Positions 36,251 through 45,275 of a stretch of 64,000 nucleotides of DNA are shown one piece after another. The position numbers and the translations under genes are program-made. The notes beneath the pieces were generated by a model. That model was not told where the DNA came from. It saw only the letters and a program-made list of their open reading frames with translations, and made no database searches. The number at the start of each line of letters is the position of its first letter. Position 1 is the first letter of the stretch. This stretch comes from Dankookia rubra (GTDB lineage Bacteria > Pseudomonadota > Alphaproteobacteria > Acetobacterales > Acetobacteraceae), in NCBI RefSeq assembly GCF_004355005.1, contig NZ_SMSJ01000005.1, positions 62,001-126,000 on the forward strand, given 5' to 3'.

Positions 36251-37798
36251 TCAGGCGGCGGACTTACGCCGCCGGCGCAGCATCCCCCGCACCTCCCGCA
36301 CGTCGATCGCGCCCAGCGCCTGGGCCACGCCGAAATAAACCGCGCCGCCGGCCGCGACCAGCGCCGCGAGCGCCACGAAGCGCAGCGGCCCCGCGACCGG
36401 GAAGAGCACCGTGCGCAGCGCCAGGATCGCCCCCGCCATCAGGGCGGCGGCCAGTAGCAGCCGTGGGATGCGCCGGCGCAGGCGGCGGTCCAGGATCATC
36501 TGCCCCCTGCGGTTCAGCAGCCAGCCCAGCATGGCGGCGTTGAACCAGGCCGAGAGGGCCGTCGCCAGCGCCACCCCGACATGGCTCAGCCATTGGATCA
36601 GCACCAGGTTGAGCACGATGTTCAGCGCCACCGCGGCGAAGCCCACCTTCACCGGCGTCGCGGTGTCGCCGCGGGCGAAGAAGCCCGGCGCGTAGATCTT
36701 CACCAGCACATAGGCCGGCAGCCCCAGCGCATAGGCCGAGAGCGCCGCGGCGGTCAGCGCCGCTTCCTCCGCCCCGAAGGCGCCGCGCTGGAACAGCACG
36801 GAGACGATCGGCCAGGCCGCCGCCGCCTGACCCGCCGCCGCCGGCAGGCACAGCAGCAGCGAAAGCTCCATCGCCCGGTTCATGGTGCGGTGGGCCGAGA
36901 GCGTCTCGCCCGAGCGCACCTGGCGCGACAGCAGCGGCAGCATCGCGGTGCCGACCGCGGCGCCGATGACGCCGAGCGGCAGCTGCCCCACCCGGTCGGC
37001 ATAGTACAGGTAGGACACCGCCCCGGCCGGCAGGAAGCTGGCGATGATCACGTCGACCGCCAGGTTGAGCTGCGTCACCCCGGCGCCGATGATCCCCGGC
37101 CCCATCCGCCGCAGCACCTGCCGCACCTCCGGCGCGAGCGACGGCAGCTTCAGGAAATGCAGCGGCATCCCTGCCCGCGCGCAGGCCCAGAGCACGAGGC
37201 CGAGCTGCACCGCGCCCGAGAGGGTGACGCCCCAGGCCAGCGCATGCGCCGGCGTCGCCACGTAGGGCGTCAGCACCAGCAGCGCCGCCATGGAGAGCAG
37301 GTTGAAGAAGATCGGCGCGGCGGCGGCGGCGGCGAAGCGGTCGAGCCCGTTCAGCACGCCGGAGACGAGGGCGGTCAGGCAGATCAACAGCAGGTAGGGG
37401 AAGGTGATCCGCGTCAGCTCGATCGCCATCTGGAATTTGGCGGGGTCGTCGGTGAAGCCCGGCGCCAGCACCGACATCAGCTGCGGCATGGCCAGGATGC
37501 CGAGCACCACCAGCAGCGAGAGCCAGAGGGTCATCAGCGCTGCCATGCGCTCGGCCAGCTGCCGCGCCACGACCGGCCCCTGCACCGCCAGCGTCCCGGC
37601 GAAGGCAGGGACGAAGGCGGCGTTGAAGGCGCCCTCCCCGAACAGCCGGCGGAACAGGTTGGGCAGCTTGAGCGCGACGAAGAAGGCATCGGCCATCGGC
37701 CCGGCACCGAGCCGCGATGCGATCAGCATGTCGCGCGCGAAGCCGAGGACGCGGCTGGCCATGGTCCAGCCGCCAACGGTGAGGACGCCTTTGAGCAT
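36251..37798 (-). CDS. murJ: Lipid II flippase MurJ
   Basis: 515 residues, a polytopic membrane protein with about 14 segments. The family opening is TVGGWTMASRVLGFARDMLIA, followed by GPMADAFFVALKLPNLFRRLFGEGAFNAAFVP. It flips lipid II across the inner membrane for peptidoglycan synthesis. The conserved arginine-rich N-terminus and length are normal. The murJ-trpS order is common in alphaproteobacteria. Confidence 0.96.
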   Translation of the reverse strand: MLKGVLTVGGWTMASRVLGFARDMLIASRLGAGPMADAFFVALKLPNLFRRLFGEGAFNAAFVPAFAGTLAVQGPVVARQLAERMAALMTLWLSLLVVLGILAMPQLMSVLAPGFTDDPAKFQMAIELTRITFPYLLLICLTALVSGVLNGLDRFAAAAAAPIFFNLLSMAALLVLTPYVATPAHALAWGVTLSGAVQLGLVLWACARAGMPLHFLKLPSLAPEVRQVLRRMGPGIIGAGVTQLNLAVDVIIASFLPAGAVSYLYYADRVGQLPLGVIGAAVGTAMLPLLSRQVRSGETLSAHRTMNRAMELSLLLCLPAAAGQAAAAWPIVSVLFQRGAFGAEEAALTAAALSAYALGLPAYVLVKIYAPGFFARGDTATPVKVGFAAVALNIVLNLVLIQWLSHVGVALATALSAWFNAAMLGWLLNRRGQMILDRRLRRRIPRLLLAAALMAGAILALRTVLFPVAGPLRFVALAALVAAGGAVYFGVAQALGAIDVREVRGMLRRRRKSAA

Positions 37799-37865
37799 GG
37801 GGCGGGGGTCTAGCCCGGAACGGCCCGGGCGGAAATGGGGCGGGCCGCGACCCGCCCCGGTTGGA

Positions 37866-40049
37866 TCATCGCGCCAGCGGATCGGGGCGCATCTGCACCT
37901 TGAAGACCCGCGGCCGCTCGCCCTTGCCCGTCTCGTTGTGGAAGGGCGCGCGGGTGCCGGTCGTGGTCCAGACCCCGCGACCCTTCCAGCCCGCGTCCGG
38001 GTCGTCGATCCGCCCGTCGACGTTCTTGGTGAAGAACCCCGCGGGGTAGGGCACGTGCAGCTGGTGCAGCTTGCCGTCGACCAGCACCGTCAGGCTCTCG
38101 GAACCGTTGGTCGAGGCGATCGGCACGTCGTTGCCGAGGCCCAGCGTGTTGAAGCGGTCGACCCAGACGTAATAGGCATGGTCGGCGCTGCCGGAGGGAT
38201 CGACGCCGGCGAATTGCGGGCCGGGGAAGCGATACAGCGTCCAGCCCTCGGTGCATTGCTCGCCGGTTACGGCGCTCGGCCCGGTCAGCGGCGCCTTGCA
38301 CTTGCTGCGGTCGAAGCTGGCCAAGTGGCCGCTGCCGAGCGTGGTCCAGACCACGCCCTTGCTGTCCACGTCGATCCCGCGCGGGCTCCAGCTGCCGGCC
38401 GGCGGCTGGAAGAGCTCGGTCAGGCCGGTATTGGTCGGGTCGGACCCGGGGATGAAGCGGATCAGGTAGCCCGGCTGGTCCATGCGGGAGAAGCCCCGGT
38501 CCATCGACTGGCCCCAGATCGAGCCGTCGGTCGGGCTCGGCTGCACGCCGTACATGCCCGCGATGACCCGCTTCTGCTTCGTGGGGTCGAGCGGCTTGTC
38601 CGCCTCGACATACTCGCCCCGCTTGCCCCAGCCGGGCACGTCGACGACCATCGGCGCCCAGCCCTGGGAGGCCTTGGCGTCACGGGTTTCCAGGTACTTC
38701 CGGGTGTTCAGCCAGCCCACCACGTTGCCGGCCGGCCCGCCCCAGCTGGTCCAGAGCGTCTGGTCGGCGTCGTAGCCGAAATACAGGTGGTGGGTGCCGA
38801 AGCAGGTATCGATCAGGTCGAATTTCTGCGTCTTCGGGTCGAAGACCGAGAAATGCCGCCCGGCATTGATCGGCACCACCTTGGCCGAGGGGTGGTCGCT
38901 GCCGGCCTTGCACCATTCCGGCTGGTCGGCGGCGGCGCGGATGCGGGCGGCGAACCAGACCAGGCCGCGGTCATCGACGATCAGGTTGTGGTTGCTGGTA
39001 TGGCCGTCCCAGATCGCCTCCTCGCCCCAGAAGGGCGAAGGCCCGCGCGGCTCGTCCGCCAGGCTCGGCGTGCCCGGGCGGTAGGGGTGCTTCACCGTCC
39101 AGGCCTTGTGGTTGACCGGGTCCAGCACAGGCACCTCGTCGGTCGATTCCTCCGGCGAGCCGTAGATCAGCCCGTTCGGGAAGAGCGTCGGCTTCCGCTT
39201 GTCGGTCGAGATGGCGTCGTGCAGGTAGCTGGTCGGCGAGGCCCAGTCCCAGAGGCTGACCACCATGTTGCGCTCGAGGCCCTGCGGCCGGGCCGGCTTG
39301 TCGGCGGGCAGCTCGCCCTTGGCGATCCGGTCGGTCCAGTCGGCATAGAGCGAGAGGCCCTTCTCCGGCCCGAGCCGCGCGATCGAGATCGCCATGTTGC
39401 CCATGGCCTGGCCGGACTGGATGCGCCGCGCCCACATCTCGGTCGAGTTGGGGAACTCGCCGAGCTCCTTCCTGGGGTGGCGGATGTTCTGGCTGCCGAG
39501 CGCGTGGCAGGACTGGCAGGACTGCTTGACGGTATCGACCCAGGCATACTGGGACCGCATGAACTCGGGGATGCCGTTGCCGCCGCGCCCGTCGCCGGTG
39601 CCGGGGAATTGGTCGGCAGCCGGGATGCGCAGCATCGAGTACCAGTACATGCCGGGATAGAGCTCGGCCGCCGCCGCGGCGCTCGGCGCCGGCGTCGCCG
39701 CCAGGTTCAGCGGCTGGCCGGGCGTGCCGTCCACCCGCGGGCTGTCGGCCAGCCCGTAGCCGCGCACCCAGACCTTGTACTTCGCCTTCGGCAGGTCGGG
39801 GATGACGTAGCGCCCGGCATCGTCGGTGGCGACGATCTTCGCGAATTTCGTGCCGAGGTCGGTGGTCTCGGCGATCACCCAGACCCCGGCCTCCGGCCCG
39901 GACGGGCCAGTCACCACGCCGCCGATATCGGTCGCGCCGATGCCCGGGGCGGATGCTGCGGCGGTCTGGGCCTGCGCCCCCGGGGCGGCGGCGAGCGCCG
40001 CGAGCAGGGCGGCCGCCGGCAGCGGGGCGCTGCGCTTCAGCTTGGACAT
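37866..40049 (-). CDS. Large exported protein: regulatory-like domain, single CXXCH haem motif, beta-propeller-like C-terminus
   Basis: 727 residues from ATG 40049, with GGAGG just upstream. A signal peptide ends GAQAQ near residue 28. Residues 40-105 resemble a carboxypeptidase regulatory-like (Cna-B/FN3-like) domain (DDAGRYVIPDLPKAKYKVWV). C178, C181 and H182 form one c-type haem motif, CQSCH. The rest has repeated blade-like phrases such as NLIVDDRGLVWFAAR, HFSVFDPKTQKFDLIDT and GIDVDSKGVVWTTLGSGHLASF, resembling streptogramin-lyase/NHL propellers. It may be a periplasmic electron-transfer or dehydrogenase-like protein; no characterised homologue was recognised. No partner gene is adjacent. 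Confidence 0.72.
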   Translation of the reverse strand: MSKLKRSAPLPAAALLAALAAAPGAQAQTAAASAPGIGATDIGGVVTGPSGPEAGVWVIAETTDLGTKFAKIVATDDAGRYVIPDLPKAKYKVWVRGYGLADSPRVDGTPGQPLNLAATPAPSAAAAAELYPGMYWYSMLRIPAADQFPGTGDGRGGNGIPEFMRSQYAWVDTVKQSCQSCHALGSQNIRHPRKELGEFPNSTEMWARRIQSGQAMGNMAISIARLGPEKGLSLYADWTDRIAKGELPADKPARPQGLERNMVVSLWDWASPTSYLHDAISTDKRKPTLFPNGLIYGSPEESTDEVPVLDPVNHKAWTVKHPYRPGTPSLADEPRGPSPFWGEEAIWDGHTSNHNLIVDDRGLVWFAARIRAAADQPEWCKAGSDHPSAKVVPINAGRHFSVFDPKTQKFDLIDTCFGTHHLYFGYDADQTLWTSWGGPAGNVVGWLNTRKYLETRDAKASQGWAPMVVDVPGWGKRGEYVEADKPLDPTKQKRVIAGMYGVQPSPTDGSIWGQSMDRGFSRMDQPGYLIRFIPGSDPTNTGLTELFQPPAGSWSPRGIDVDSKGVVWTTLGSGHLASFDRSKCKAPLTGPSAVTGEQCTEGWTLYRFPGPQFAGVDPSGSADHAYYVWVDRFNTLGLGNDVPIASTNGSESLTVLVDGKLHQLHVPYPAGFFTKNVDGRIDDPDAGWKGRGVWTTTGTRAPFHNETGKGERPRVFKVQMRPDPLAR

Positions 40050-40125
40050 ACTTCCCTCCAGGGCCGCCGTTTTGGTCGGGCGACCTCGATGCCGGCGCAT
40101 AGCAGGGCGCGCCGCGCAGGGGCTG

Positions 40126-41022
40126 TCAATCCGGAACGGGACGGGGCGCGGCGGCGCCCGCGGCGGCCGCGGTGATCCAGCCGAGGAAGGCGGCGAAGGC
40201 CGGCTCCGCCAGCCGCTGCGGCCGGTGCACGAGGTACCAGCCCATGCCCTTCGACACCGTCAAGCCGAAGGGCGCCACCAACCGCCCGGCCGCGAGGTCG
40301 TCGTCGATGTAGGGCCGGATGCCCATCGCCACGCCGAGCCCGTCGGCCGCCGCCTGCAGCGCCTGGCCGTAATGGTCGAAGAGCGGGCCGTGCGCCTGCA
40401 GCCCCGCAAGCCCTGCCGCCGCCAGCCAGCGCGGCCAGTCCTCGGCGGCATGGCCGACGCGCAGCAGGCTCAGGCCCGTCAGCTCCGCCGGCGCCCGCAG
40501 CCGGCCGGCCAGCGCCGGGGCGCAGACCGGCGTCAGGTCGGCGGCAAAGAGCGGCACGGCAACGAGGCCGGGCCAGGCGCCCTCCCCCAGCCGGATGCCG
40601 CAGGTCCAGTCCGGCGCGAAGGGCACCGCGGCGCCGCCGGTGGTGATCCGCACCTCCACCCCCGGCTGTCGCCGCTGCCAATCGGCCAGGCGCGGGATCA
40701 GCCAGCGGATGGCGAAGGTCGGCCCGACGCCGAGGGTCAGCACCTGCCGCCCGCCGAGCGCCACCACCTCCTCGGTCAAGGCAGCCAGCCCATCCAGCAA
40801 GGGGCTGAGCCCGGCGAGGTAGCGGGCACCGGCCGTGGTGGGCACCAGCCGGTTGGCCCGCCGCTCGAACAGCGCGAGGCCCAGCCGCTCCTCCAGCAGC
40901 TTCACCATGCGGCTGATGGCGGCCGGGCTGACATGCAGCTCCTCCGCCGCCGCGGCGAAGCTGCCGCTGCGGCCGGCCGCCTCGAAGGCACGGATACCGT
41001 TGAGGAAGGGCAGGCGGCGCAA
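40126..41022 (-). CDS. LysR-family transcriptional regulator (GcvA-like)
   Basis: From TTG 41022 the product is 298 residues. The N-terminal winged helix shows FLNGIRAFEAAGRSGSFAAA and HVSPAAISRMVKLLEERLG. The effector domain follows to the C-terminus, with LTLGVGPTFAIRWLIPRL near 100. The start is uncertain: AAGGA lies upstream of the TTG and no ATG or GTG fits the family start. It is divergent from the TauE-type exporter gene, so it likely regulates that gene. Confidence 0.85.
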   Translation of the reverse strand: MRRLPFLNGIRAFEAAGRSGSFAAAAEELHVSPAAISRMVKLLEERLGLALFERRANRLVPTTAGARYLAGLSPLLDGLAALTEEVVALGGRQVLTLGVGPTFAIRWLIPRLADWQRRQPGVEVRITTGGAAVPFAPDWTCGIRLGEGAWPGLVAVPLFAADLTPVCAPALAGRLRAPAELTGLSLLRVGHAAEDWPRWLAAAGLAGLQAHGPLFDHYGQALQAAADGLGVAMGIRPYIDDDLAAGRLVAPFGLTVSKGMGWYLVHRPQRLAEPAFAAFLGWITAAAAGAAAPRPVPD

Positions 41023-41214
41023 GAGGCGTCCTTCTCTGGCTGGCCGGTGCAGTCCACCGCGGCCATCGGGATGCCGGGCTGGCCGATTCGGCCCGCCGCG
41101 CCTGCGGCGCCGCGGCCATCGAACAGCCTCAGGGAAGCTGAGGCCAGCCCAGGCTATCTCGGTTTGTGCCGCGGGCTCAACCAGCGCATGCCGGGGGCAA
41201 GAAGGAATCGCCGC

Positions 41215-41961
41215 ATGGCCCCGACCACCATCCTCCTGCTTGCGGTCGTGATGACCGGCACCGCTTTCCTTTCCGGCATCTTCGGCATGGCCGGCGGACT
41301 GGTGCTGATCGGAGTGCTGCTGGCGCTGCTGCCGCTGCCCGAGGCCATGGCGCTGCATGCGGTGACGCAGATGGCCTCCAACGGCTGGCGCGCCTTCCTC
41401 TGGCGGCGGCACATCGTCTGGCGGCCGATCGCGGCGATCGGCGGCGGCTTCGCCTCGGCGCTGCTGCTGTGGTCGCTGCTGCGCTGGGTGCCGGGGAAGC
41501 CGGTGGCGCTGCTGGCGCTTGGCGTCACGCCCTTTCTGGTAAAGCTGCTGCCGAAGGGGCTGGCGCCCGACCCGCGCAGCCCGGTGCAGGGCCTGGCCTA
41601 TGGTACCGCGGCGATGTCGCTGATGCTGCTGACCGGCGTCTCCGGCCCGTTGATCGACCGCTTCTTCCTCGGCGGCGGGCTCGACCGGCGGCAGATCGTC
41701 GCTACCAAGGCGGCCTGCCAGATCCTCGGCCATGCCACCAAGCTGGTCTATTTCGGCGCGCTGGTGGACCAGACCGCGGGGCTCGACTGGACCGTGGCCG
41801 GCGTCGCCATCCTTTGCTCGATGCTCGGCACCACCCTGGCCCGGCGGATCCTCGAGGCCATGACGGATGTCCAGTACCGCCGCTGGACGGACCGGCTCAT
41901 CGCCGTGGTCTCCGGCTACTATGTCGCCTATGGCGGCTGGCTGCTGGCGGCGGCACCCTGA
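41215..41961 (+). CDS. TauE/SafE-family transmembrane protein
   Basis: 248 residues with about seven or eight membrane segments. The family signature is FLSGIFGMAGGLVLIGVLLAL near residues 19-39 and a second-half repeat around LAYGTAAMSLMLLTGVSGPLID near 125. Members export sulfite, sulfoacetate or related anions. The ATG at 41215 has AAGGA upstream. It is divergent from a LysR regulator, which fits inducible export of a sulfur compound, but the substrate is not shown. Confidence 0.87.
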   Translation: MAPTTILLLAVVMTGTAFLSGIFGMAGGLVLIGVLLALLPLPEAMALHAVTQMASNGWRAFLWRRHIVWRPIAAIGGGFASALLLWSLLRWVPGKPVALLALGVTPFLVKLLPKGLAPDPRSPVQGLAYGTAAMSLMLLTGVSGPLIDRFFLGGGLDRRQIVATKAACQILGHATKLVYFGALVDQTAGLDWTVAGVAILCSMLGTTLARRILEAMTDVQYRRWTDRLIAVVSGYYVAYGGWLLAAAP

Positions 41962-41979
41962 GGCAAAGGAGGCAAGCGC

Positions 41980-42234
41980 ATGTCCGAGACGACCATCGCC
42001 CCGATCATCGCCCCCATCATCGCCCCCCTGGTCCGCGACCTGGTCGCCTGGGTCGCCGCCGAGCCCCGCCCCTACCGCGAGGTCATCGAGGCCTGGCGCA
42101 CCTCCTGCCCCCGCCTCACGGTCTGGGAGGACGCGCTGGAGGGCGGCTTCGTCGCCCTCGGCCCCGGCGGGCCGGAGGGGCTGCAGGTCTCCGCCACGCC
42201 GCGCGGCCGGGCGCTGCTCGCGGCTCAGGGCTGA
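41980..42234 (+). CDS. Small conserved-looking protein of unknown function
   Basis: 84 residues, preceded by AAAGGAGG (41965-41972), a strong ribosome site. The N-terminus repeats IAPIIAPIIAP. The core RPYREVIEAWRTSCPRLTVWEDA looks like a small winged-helix-type protein seen in alphaproteobacteria. The C-terminus GRALLAAQ is typical of such small domains. It is 18 bases after the TauE gene and overlaps the end of the convergent hydrolase gene by 10 bp. No function is assigned. Confidence 0.7.
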   Translation: MSETTIAPIIAPIIAPLVRDLVAWVAAEPRPYREVIEAWRTSCPRLTVWEDALEGGFVALGPGGPEGLQVSATPRGRALLAAQG

Positions 42235-42980
42235 CCGCCGAGGAAGCCGGCCAGCCGGGCGCCGAACAGCGCGTCGAAGGCCGGGTCCTGCGCCGCGCCA
42301 TGGCCGGTCGGCGCGGCCGGGCGGTCGATCACCAGGGCATCCGCCCCGCAGCGCGCCATGCCCCCGGCGAAGGCCGCGGCCCGCGCCGCCGGGTCGGGGT
42401 CGTAGGGGTCGTCGGCAAAGAGCACGAGCCCGCCGCGCCGCACCGTGCCGGGCGCCGCGGCCGCGCAGGCCTCCCGGAAGGCCGCGAGCGCCAGGGGCCG
42501 CCGCTCCGGCCGCGGGCCATGCGCCGCCGGCGCCATCAGCAGCACGGCCTCGGCCAGCGGCGCATGGCGCAGCGCGACCAGCACGATGAAGGCGCCGCGG
42601 CTCTCGCCCACCACCGCGATGCGGCGATAGCCCTCCGACCGCAGCCGCGCGGTGCCGGCCGCGAGCACCTCGGCGCCCGGCTCCAGCGGATCGAGCGCCG
42701 CGGTGATTGTGGCTGCCTCCGCCGGCCGGTCCAGCCGCCAGAGATCCCAGCCCCCGCCCAGCAGGCGGCCGAGGAAGGGCGGCGGCTCGGGCGGCGGGCC
42801 GTCCCGGTAGTGCTGGTGCGCCCAGACCAGGGCGCCCGCGGCGCGCCCGGGCCCCTGCAGCGGCGCGGCCCCGGGACGCATGACCCGCCCGCCCTCGGCC
42901 CGCGCCAGGGCGGGGAGGAGGAGGGCGGGGAGGAGGAGCGCCGGCAACGTGCGGCGGGCCAGGGGGAACGCGGGGGCCAT
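42225..42980 (-). CDS. Exported alpha/beta-hydrolase-like protein
   Basis: 251 residues from ATG 42980. The N-terminus is a signal peptide (TLPALLLPALLLPALARAEG). The nucleophile elbow GESRG lies in RIAVVGESRGAFIVLVAL near residue 120, where the central serine fits an alpha/beta hydrolase. DDPYDPDP near 189 could supply the acid and HGAAQDPAF the late histidine. The substrate is unknown. It is divergent from the LOG-family gene with 38 bp between the starts. Confidence 0.72.
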   Translation of the reverse strand: MAPAFPLARRTLPALLLPALLLPALARAEGGRVMRPGAAPLQGPGRAAGALVWAHQHYRDGPPPEPPPFLGRLLGGGWDLWRLDRPAEAATITAALDPLEPGAEVLAAGTARLRSEGYRRIAVVGESRGAFIVLVALRHAPLAEAVLLMAPAAHGPRPERRPLALAAFREACAAAAPGTVRRGGLVLFADDPYDPDPAARAAAFAGGMARCGADALVIDRPAAPTGHGAAQDPAFDALFGARLAGFLGGQP

Positions 42981-43018
42981 GCCGGGTGCTACGTCCGTCC
43001 GATGCACAGGATGGCGGC

Positions 43019-43819
43019 ATGACCGACAACGCGGCCCAGATGGCTTCCCCCAGCTACCGCCTGGCGGTCGAGGACCCGGACTTCCTGCGGCGCGACGAGG
43101 CCCGCGCGCTGCGCTTCGCCATGGAATACGAGAAGGCCGAGCTGGCGCTGCGCGACTGGGGCGTGCGCAGCACCGTGGTGGTCTTCGGCAGCGCCCGCAT
43201 CCCCGCCCCCGACCGGGCGGTTCCGGGCACGCCGCGGGCCCACCTCGCGCCCTGGTACGCGAAGGCGCGGGAATTCGCCCGCCTCGTCTCGCTGCGCGGC
43301 GGCGCGCTGGCGCCCCACGGCCGGCTGCGCGACAACGTCGTCGCCACCGGCGGCGGCCCGGGCATCATGGAAGCCGCCAACCGCGGCGCCGCCGATGTCG
43401 GCGCGCCCTCCATCGGCTTCAACATCTCCCTGCCGCACGAGCAGGCGCCGAACGCCTACAGCACGCCGGCGCTGACCTTTCGCTTCCACTACTTCGCCAT
43501 GCGCAAGATGCACCTGGCGATGCGCGCCAATGCGCTGGCCGTCTTCCCCGGCGGCTTCGGCACCTTCGACGAGCTGTTCGAGGTGCTGACCCTGCTGCAG
43601 ACCCGCAAGGCCCCGCCGGTCGGCGTGGTGCTGTTCGGCCGCGAGTACTGGGAGGAGGTGGTGAATTTCGAGGCGCTGGCCCGGCACGGCCTGGTCGACT
43701 CGCACGACCTCTCGCTGTTCGGCCTGGTGGACGAGCCGGAGGAGGGCTGGGACTGGCTGGTGGCGCATGGCCTCAAGGCGCATACGCCCGACAGCGAGGC
43801 CGTCGCGGAGGAGGGCTGA
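43019..43819 (+). CDS. LOG-family protein (nucleotide 5'-monophosphate phosphoribohydrolase-like)
   Basis: 266 residues from ATG 43019. The conserved nucleotide-binding motifs are TGGGPGIMEAANRGA near residue 113 and FPGGFGTFDELFEVL near 176, the PGGxGTxxE signature of LOG/TIGR00730 proteins. They cleave nucleotide monophosphates, and plant relatives activate cytokinins. RSTVVVFGSARIPAPDR near 50 opens the Rossmann domain. It converges on rdgB with 8 bp between stops. Confidence 0.9.
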   Translation: MTDNAAQMASPSYRLAVEDPDFLRRDEARALRFAMEYEKAELALRDWGVRSTVVVFGSARIPAPDRAVPGTPRAHLAPWYAKAREFARLVSLRGGALAPHGRLRDNVVATGGGPGIMEAANRGAADVGAPSIGFNISLPHEQAPNAYSTPALTFRFHYFAMRKMHLAMRANALAVFPGGFGTFDELFEVLTLLQTRKAPPVGVVLFGREYWEEVVNFEALARHGLVDSHDLSLFGLVDEPEEGWDWLVAHGLKAHTPDSEAVAEEG

Positions 43820-43827
43820 GCCCCACC

Positions 43828-44553
43828 TCACCTGGCCGGCCGCGCCAGGCAGGCCGCTTCCAGCAGGGCGAAGGCGCGGGCGCGGTGGCTGATGCGGTGC
43901 TTCTCCGCCGGGTCCATCTCGCCGAAGGTCTCGGCGCCGCCCTCGGGGACGAACATCGGGTCGTAGCCGAAGCCGCGCTCGCCGCGCGGCGGCGCGACCC
44001 AGCTGCCCTGCACCTTGCCCTCGAAACCCTCGGTGTGGCCGTCCGGCCAGGCGAGGACCAGGGCGCAGGTGAACCAGGCGCTCCGGTCGGCATGGGGTTC
44101 GGCGAGCGCGGCCACCTTCGCCATCGCCATCGCATAGTCCCGCCCGCCGCCCGGCAGCTCCGCCCAGTCGGCGGTCCGCACGCCGGGACCGCCGCCGAGC
44201 GACGCCACCGAGAAGCCGCTGTCGTCGGCCAGCGCCGGCAGCCCGGCGGCGCGCGCCGCGGCCAGCGCCTTGATGGTGGCGTTGCCGATGAAGCTGTCCT
44301 CGGTTTCCGCCGGTTCCGGCAGGCCGAGCTCGCCGGCCGAGACCACCTGCATCCCGAAGGGCGCGACCAGCGCCGCGACCTCCCGCAGCTTGCCGGCATT
44401 GTGGCTGGCCAGCACCAGCCGGCCGGGCGCGAGTTGGCGTTGGCGGGCCGGCCGGTCCAGACCTCCGCGGCCTGCGCCGCTGCGGTCATCGGCGGCGTTG
44501 GCCGGCCGATTCAGACCTCCGCGGCCTGCGCCGCTGCGGTCATCGGCCGGCAT
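43828..44553 (-). CDS. rdgB: dITP/XTP pyrophosphatase (RdgB/HAM1) with duplicated N-terminal extension
   Basis: 241 residues. The enzyme proper begins near residue 45 with [14 protein letters not shown] (SxNxxK motif), then ADDSGFSV near 109, GYDPMF near 197 and the C-terminal [11 protein letters not shown]. It removes non-canonical purine nucleotides. The N-terminal 40 residues are not part of the family and consist of two 18-residue copies of [12 protein letters not shown](N/D)RPA. An internal start nearer residue 40 could be the real one, but no ATG is in place. The start overlaps the rph stop (TGATG). Confidence 0.92.
   Translation of the reverse strand: MPADDRSGAGRGGLNRPANAADDRSGAGRGGLDRPARQRQLAPGRLVLASHNAGKLREVAALVAPFGMQVVSAGELGLPEPAETEDSFIGNATIKALAAARAAGLPALADDSGFSVASLGGGPGVRTADWAELPGGGRDYAMAMAKVAALAEPHADRSAWFTCALVLAWPDGHTEGFEGKVQGSWVAPPRGERGFGYDPMFVPEGGAETFGEMDPAEKHRISHRARAFALLEAACLARPAR
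44447..44550. repeat. 54-bp tandem duplication at the 5' end of rdgB
   Basis: Two copies start at 44458 and 44512 (period 54). A 36-base core beginning CAGACCTCCGCGGCCTGCGC is identical in both. The period is a multiple of three, so the rdgB frame stays open and encodes two near-identical 18-residue blocks. A diverged copy of the same element (GGCCGATTC, then CCGC...CCGCGG...CCATCG) occurs near 41080-41105 between the LysR and TauE genes. This suggests a mobile or palindromic short element inserted in both places. Confidence 0.7.
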
Positions 44554-45275
44554 CAGCCGATCCCCACCGCAGCGCGCTGTTGGCGGAACAGCTCGTCGGT
44601 GCCGTGCCGCGCCAGGCGCAGCAGGTCGAGCAGCTGCGGCTCGGAGAAGGGCTCGCCCTCCGCCGTGCCCTGGATCTCCACCATCCCGCCGCCGCCGGTG
44701 AGGACGAAATTGGCGTCGGTATGGGCCTTGCTGTCCTCCTCGTAGTCGAGGTCGAGCACCGGCACGCCCTGCCAGATGCCGCAGGACACCGCGGCCACCT
44801 GGTCCTTCAGCGGCATTGTGGCGATGACGTTCATCTTCAGGCAGTGGCGGAAGGCCAGGTGCAGCGCCACCCAGGCGCCGGTGATGCTGGCGCAGCGGGT
44901 GCCGCCATCGGCGGTCAGCACGTCGCAGTCGAGGGTGATGGACATCTCGCCCATCGCCTTCAGGTCGGTCACGGCGCGCAGCGACCGGCCGATCAGCCGC
45001 TGGATCTCCTGGGTCCGGCCGGACTGCTTGCCGCGCGCCGCCTCGCGGTCGCCGCGCGTATGCGTGGCGCGCGGCAGCATGCCGTATTCGGCGGTCACCC
45101 AGCCCTGGCCGGTGCCGCGCAGGAAGGGCGGCACGCGGGTCTCGATCGAGGCGGTGCAGAGCACCTCCGTCACCCCCATCCGGATGCGGCAGGACCCCTC
45201 GGCATGGCGGGCCACGCCGGGCTCGAGGACGACATGGCGAAGGGCATCGGGCGCGCGGCCGGAAGGACGGGTCAT
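44553..45275 (-). CDS. rph: Ribonuclease PH
   Basis: 240 residues from ATG 45275. Family marks are [15 protein letters not shown] near 41, [22 protein letters not shown] near 58, the phosphate-site [18 protein letters not shown] near 85, and [20 protein letters not shown] near 115. It trims tRNA 3' ends phosphorolytically. A longer frame to 45638 exists upstream but is unrelated to the family. It is coupled to rdgB, a common pairing. Confidence 0.96.
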   Translation of the reverse strand: MTRPSGRAPDALRHVVLEPGVARHAEGSCRIRMGVTEVLCTASIETRVPPFLRGTGQGWVTAEYGMLPRATHTRGDREAARGKQSGRTQEIQRLIGRSLRAVTDLKAMGEMSITLDCDVLTADGGTRCASITGAWVALHLAFRHCLKMNVIATMPLKDQVAAVSCGIWQGVPVLDLDYEEDSKAHTDANFVLTGGGGMVEIQGTAEGEPFSEPQLLDLLRLARHGTDELFRQQRAAVGIG

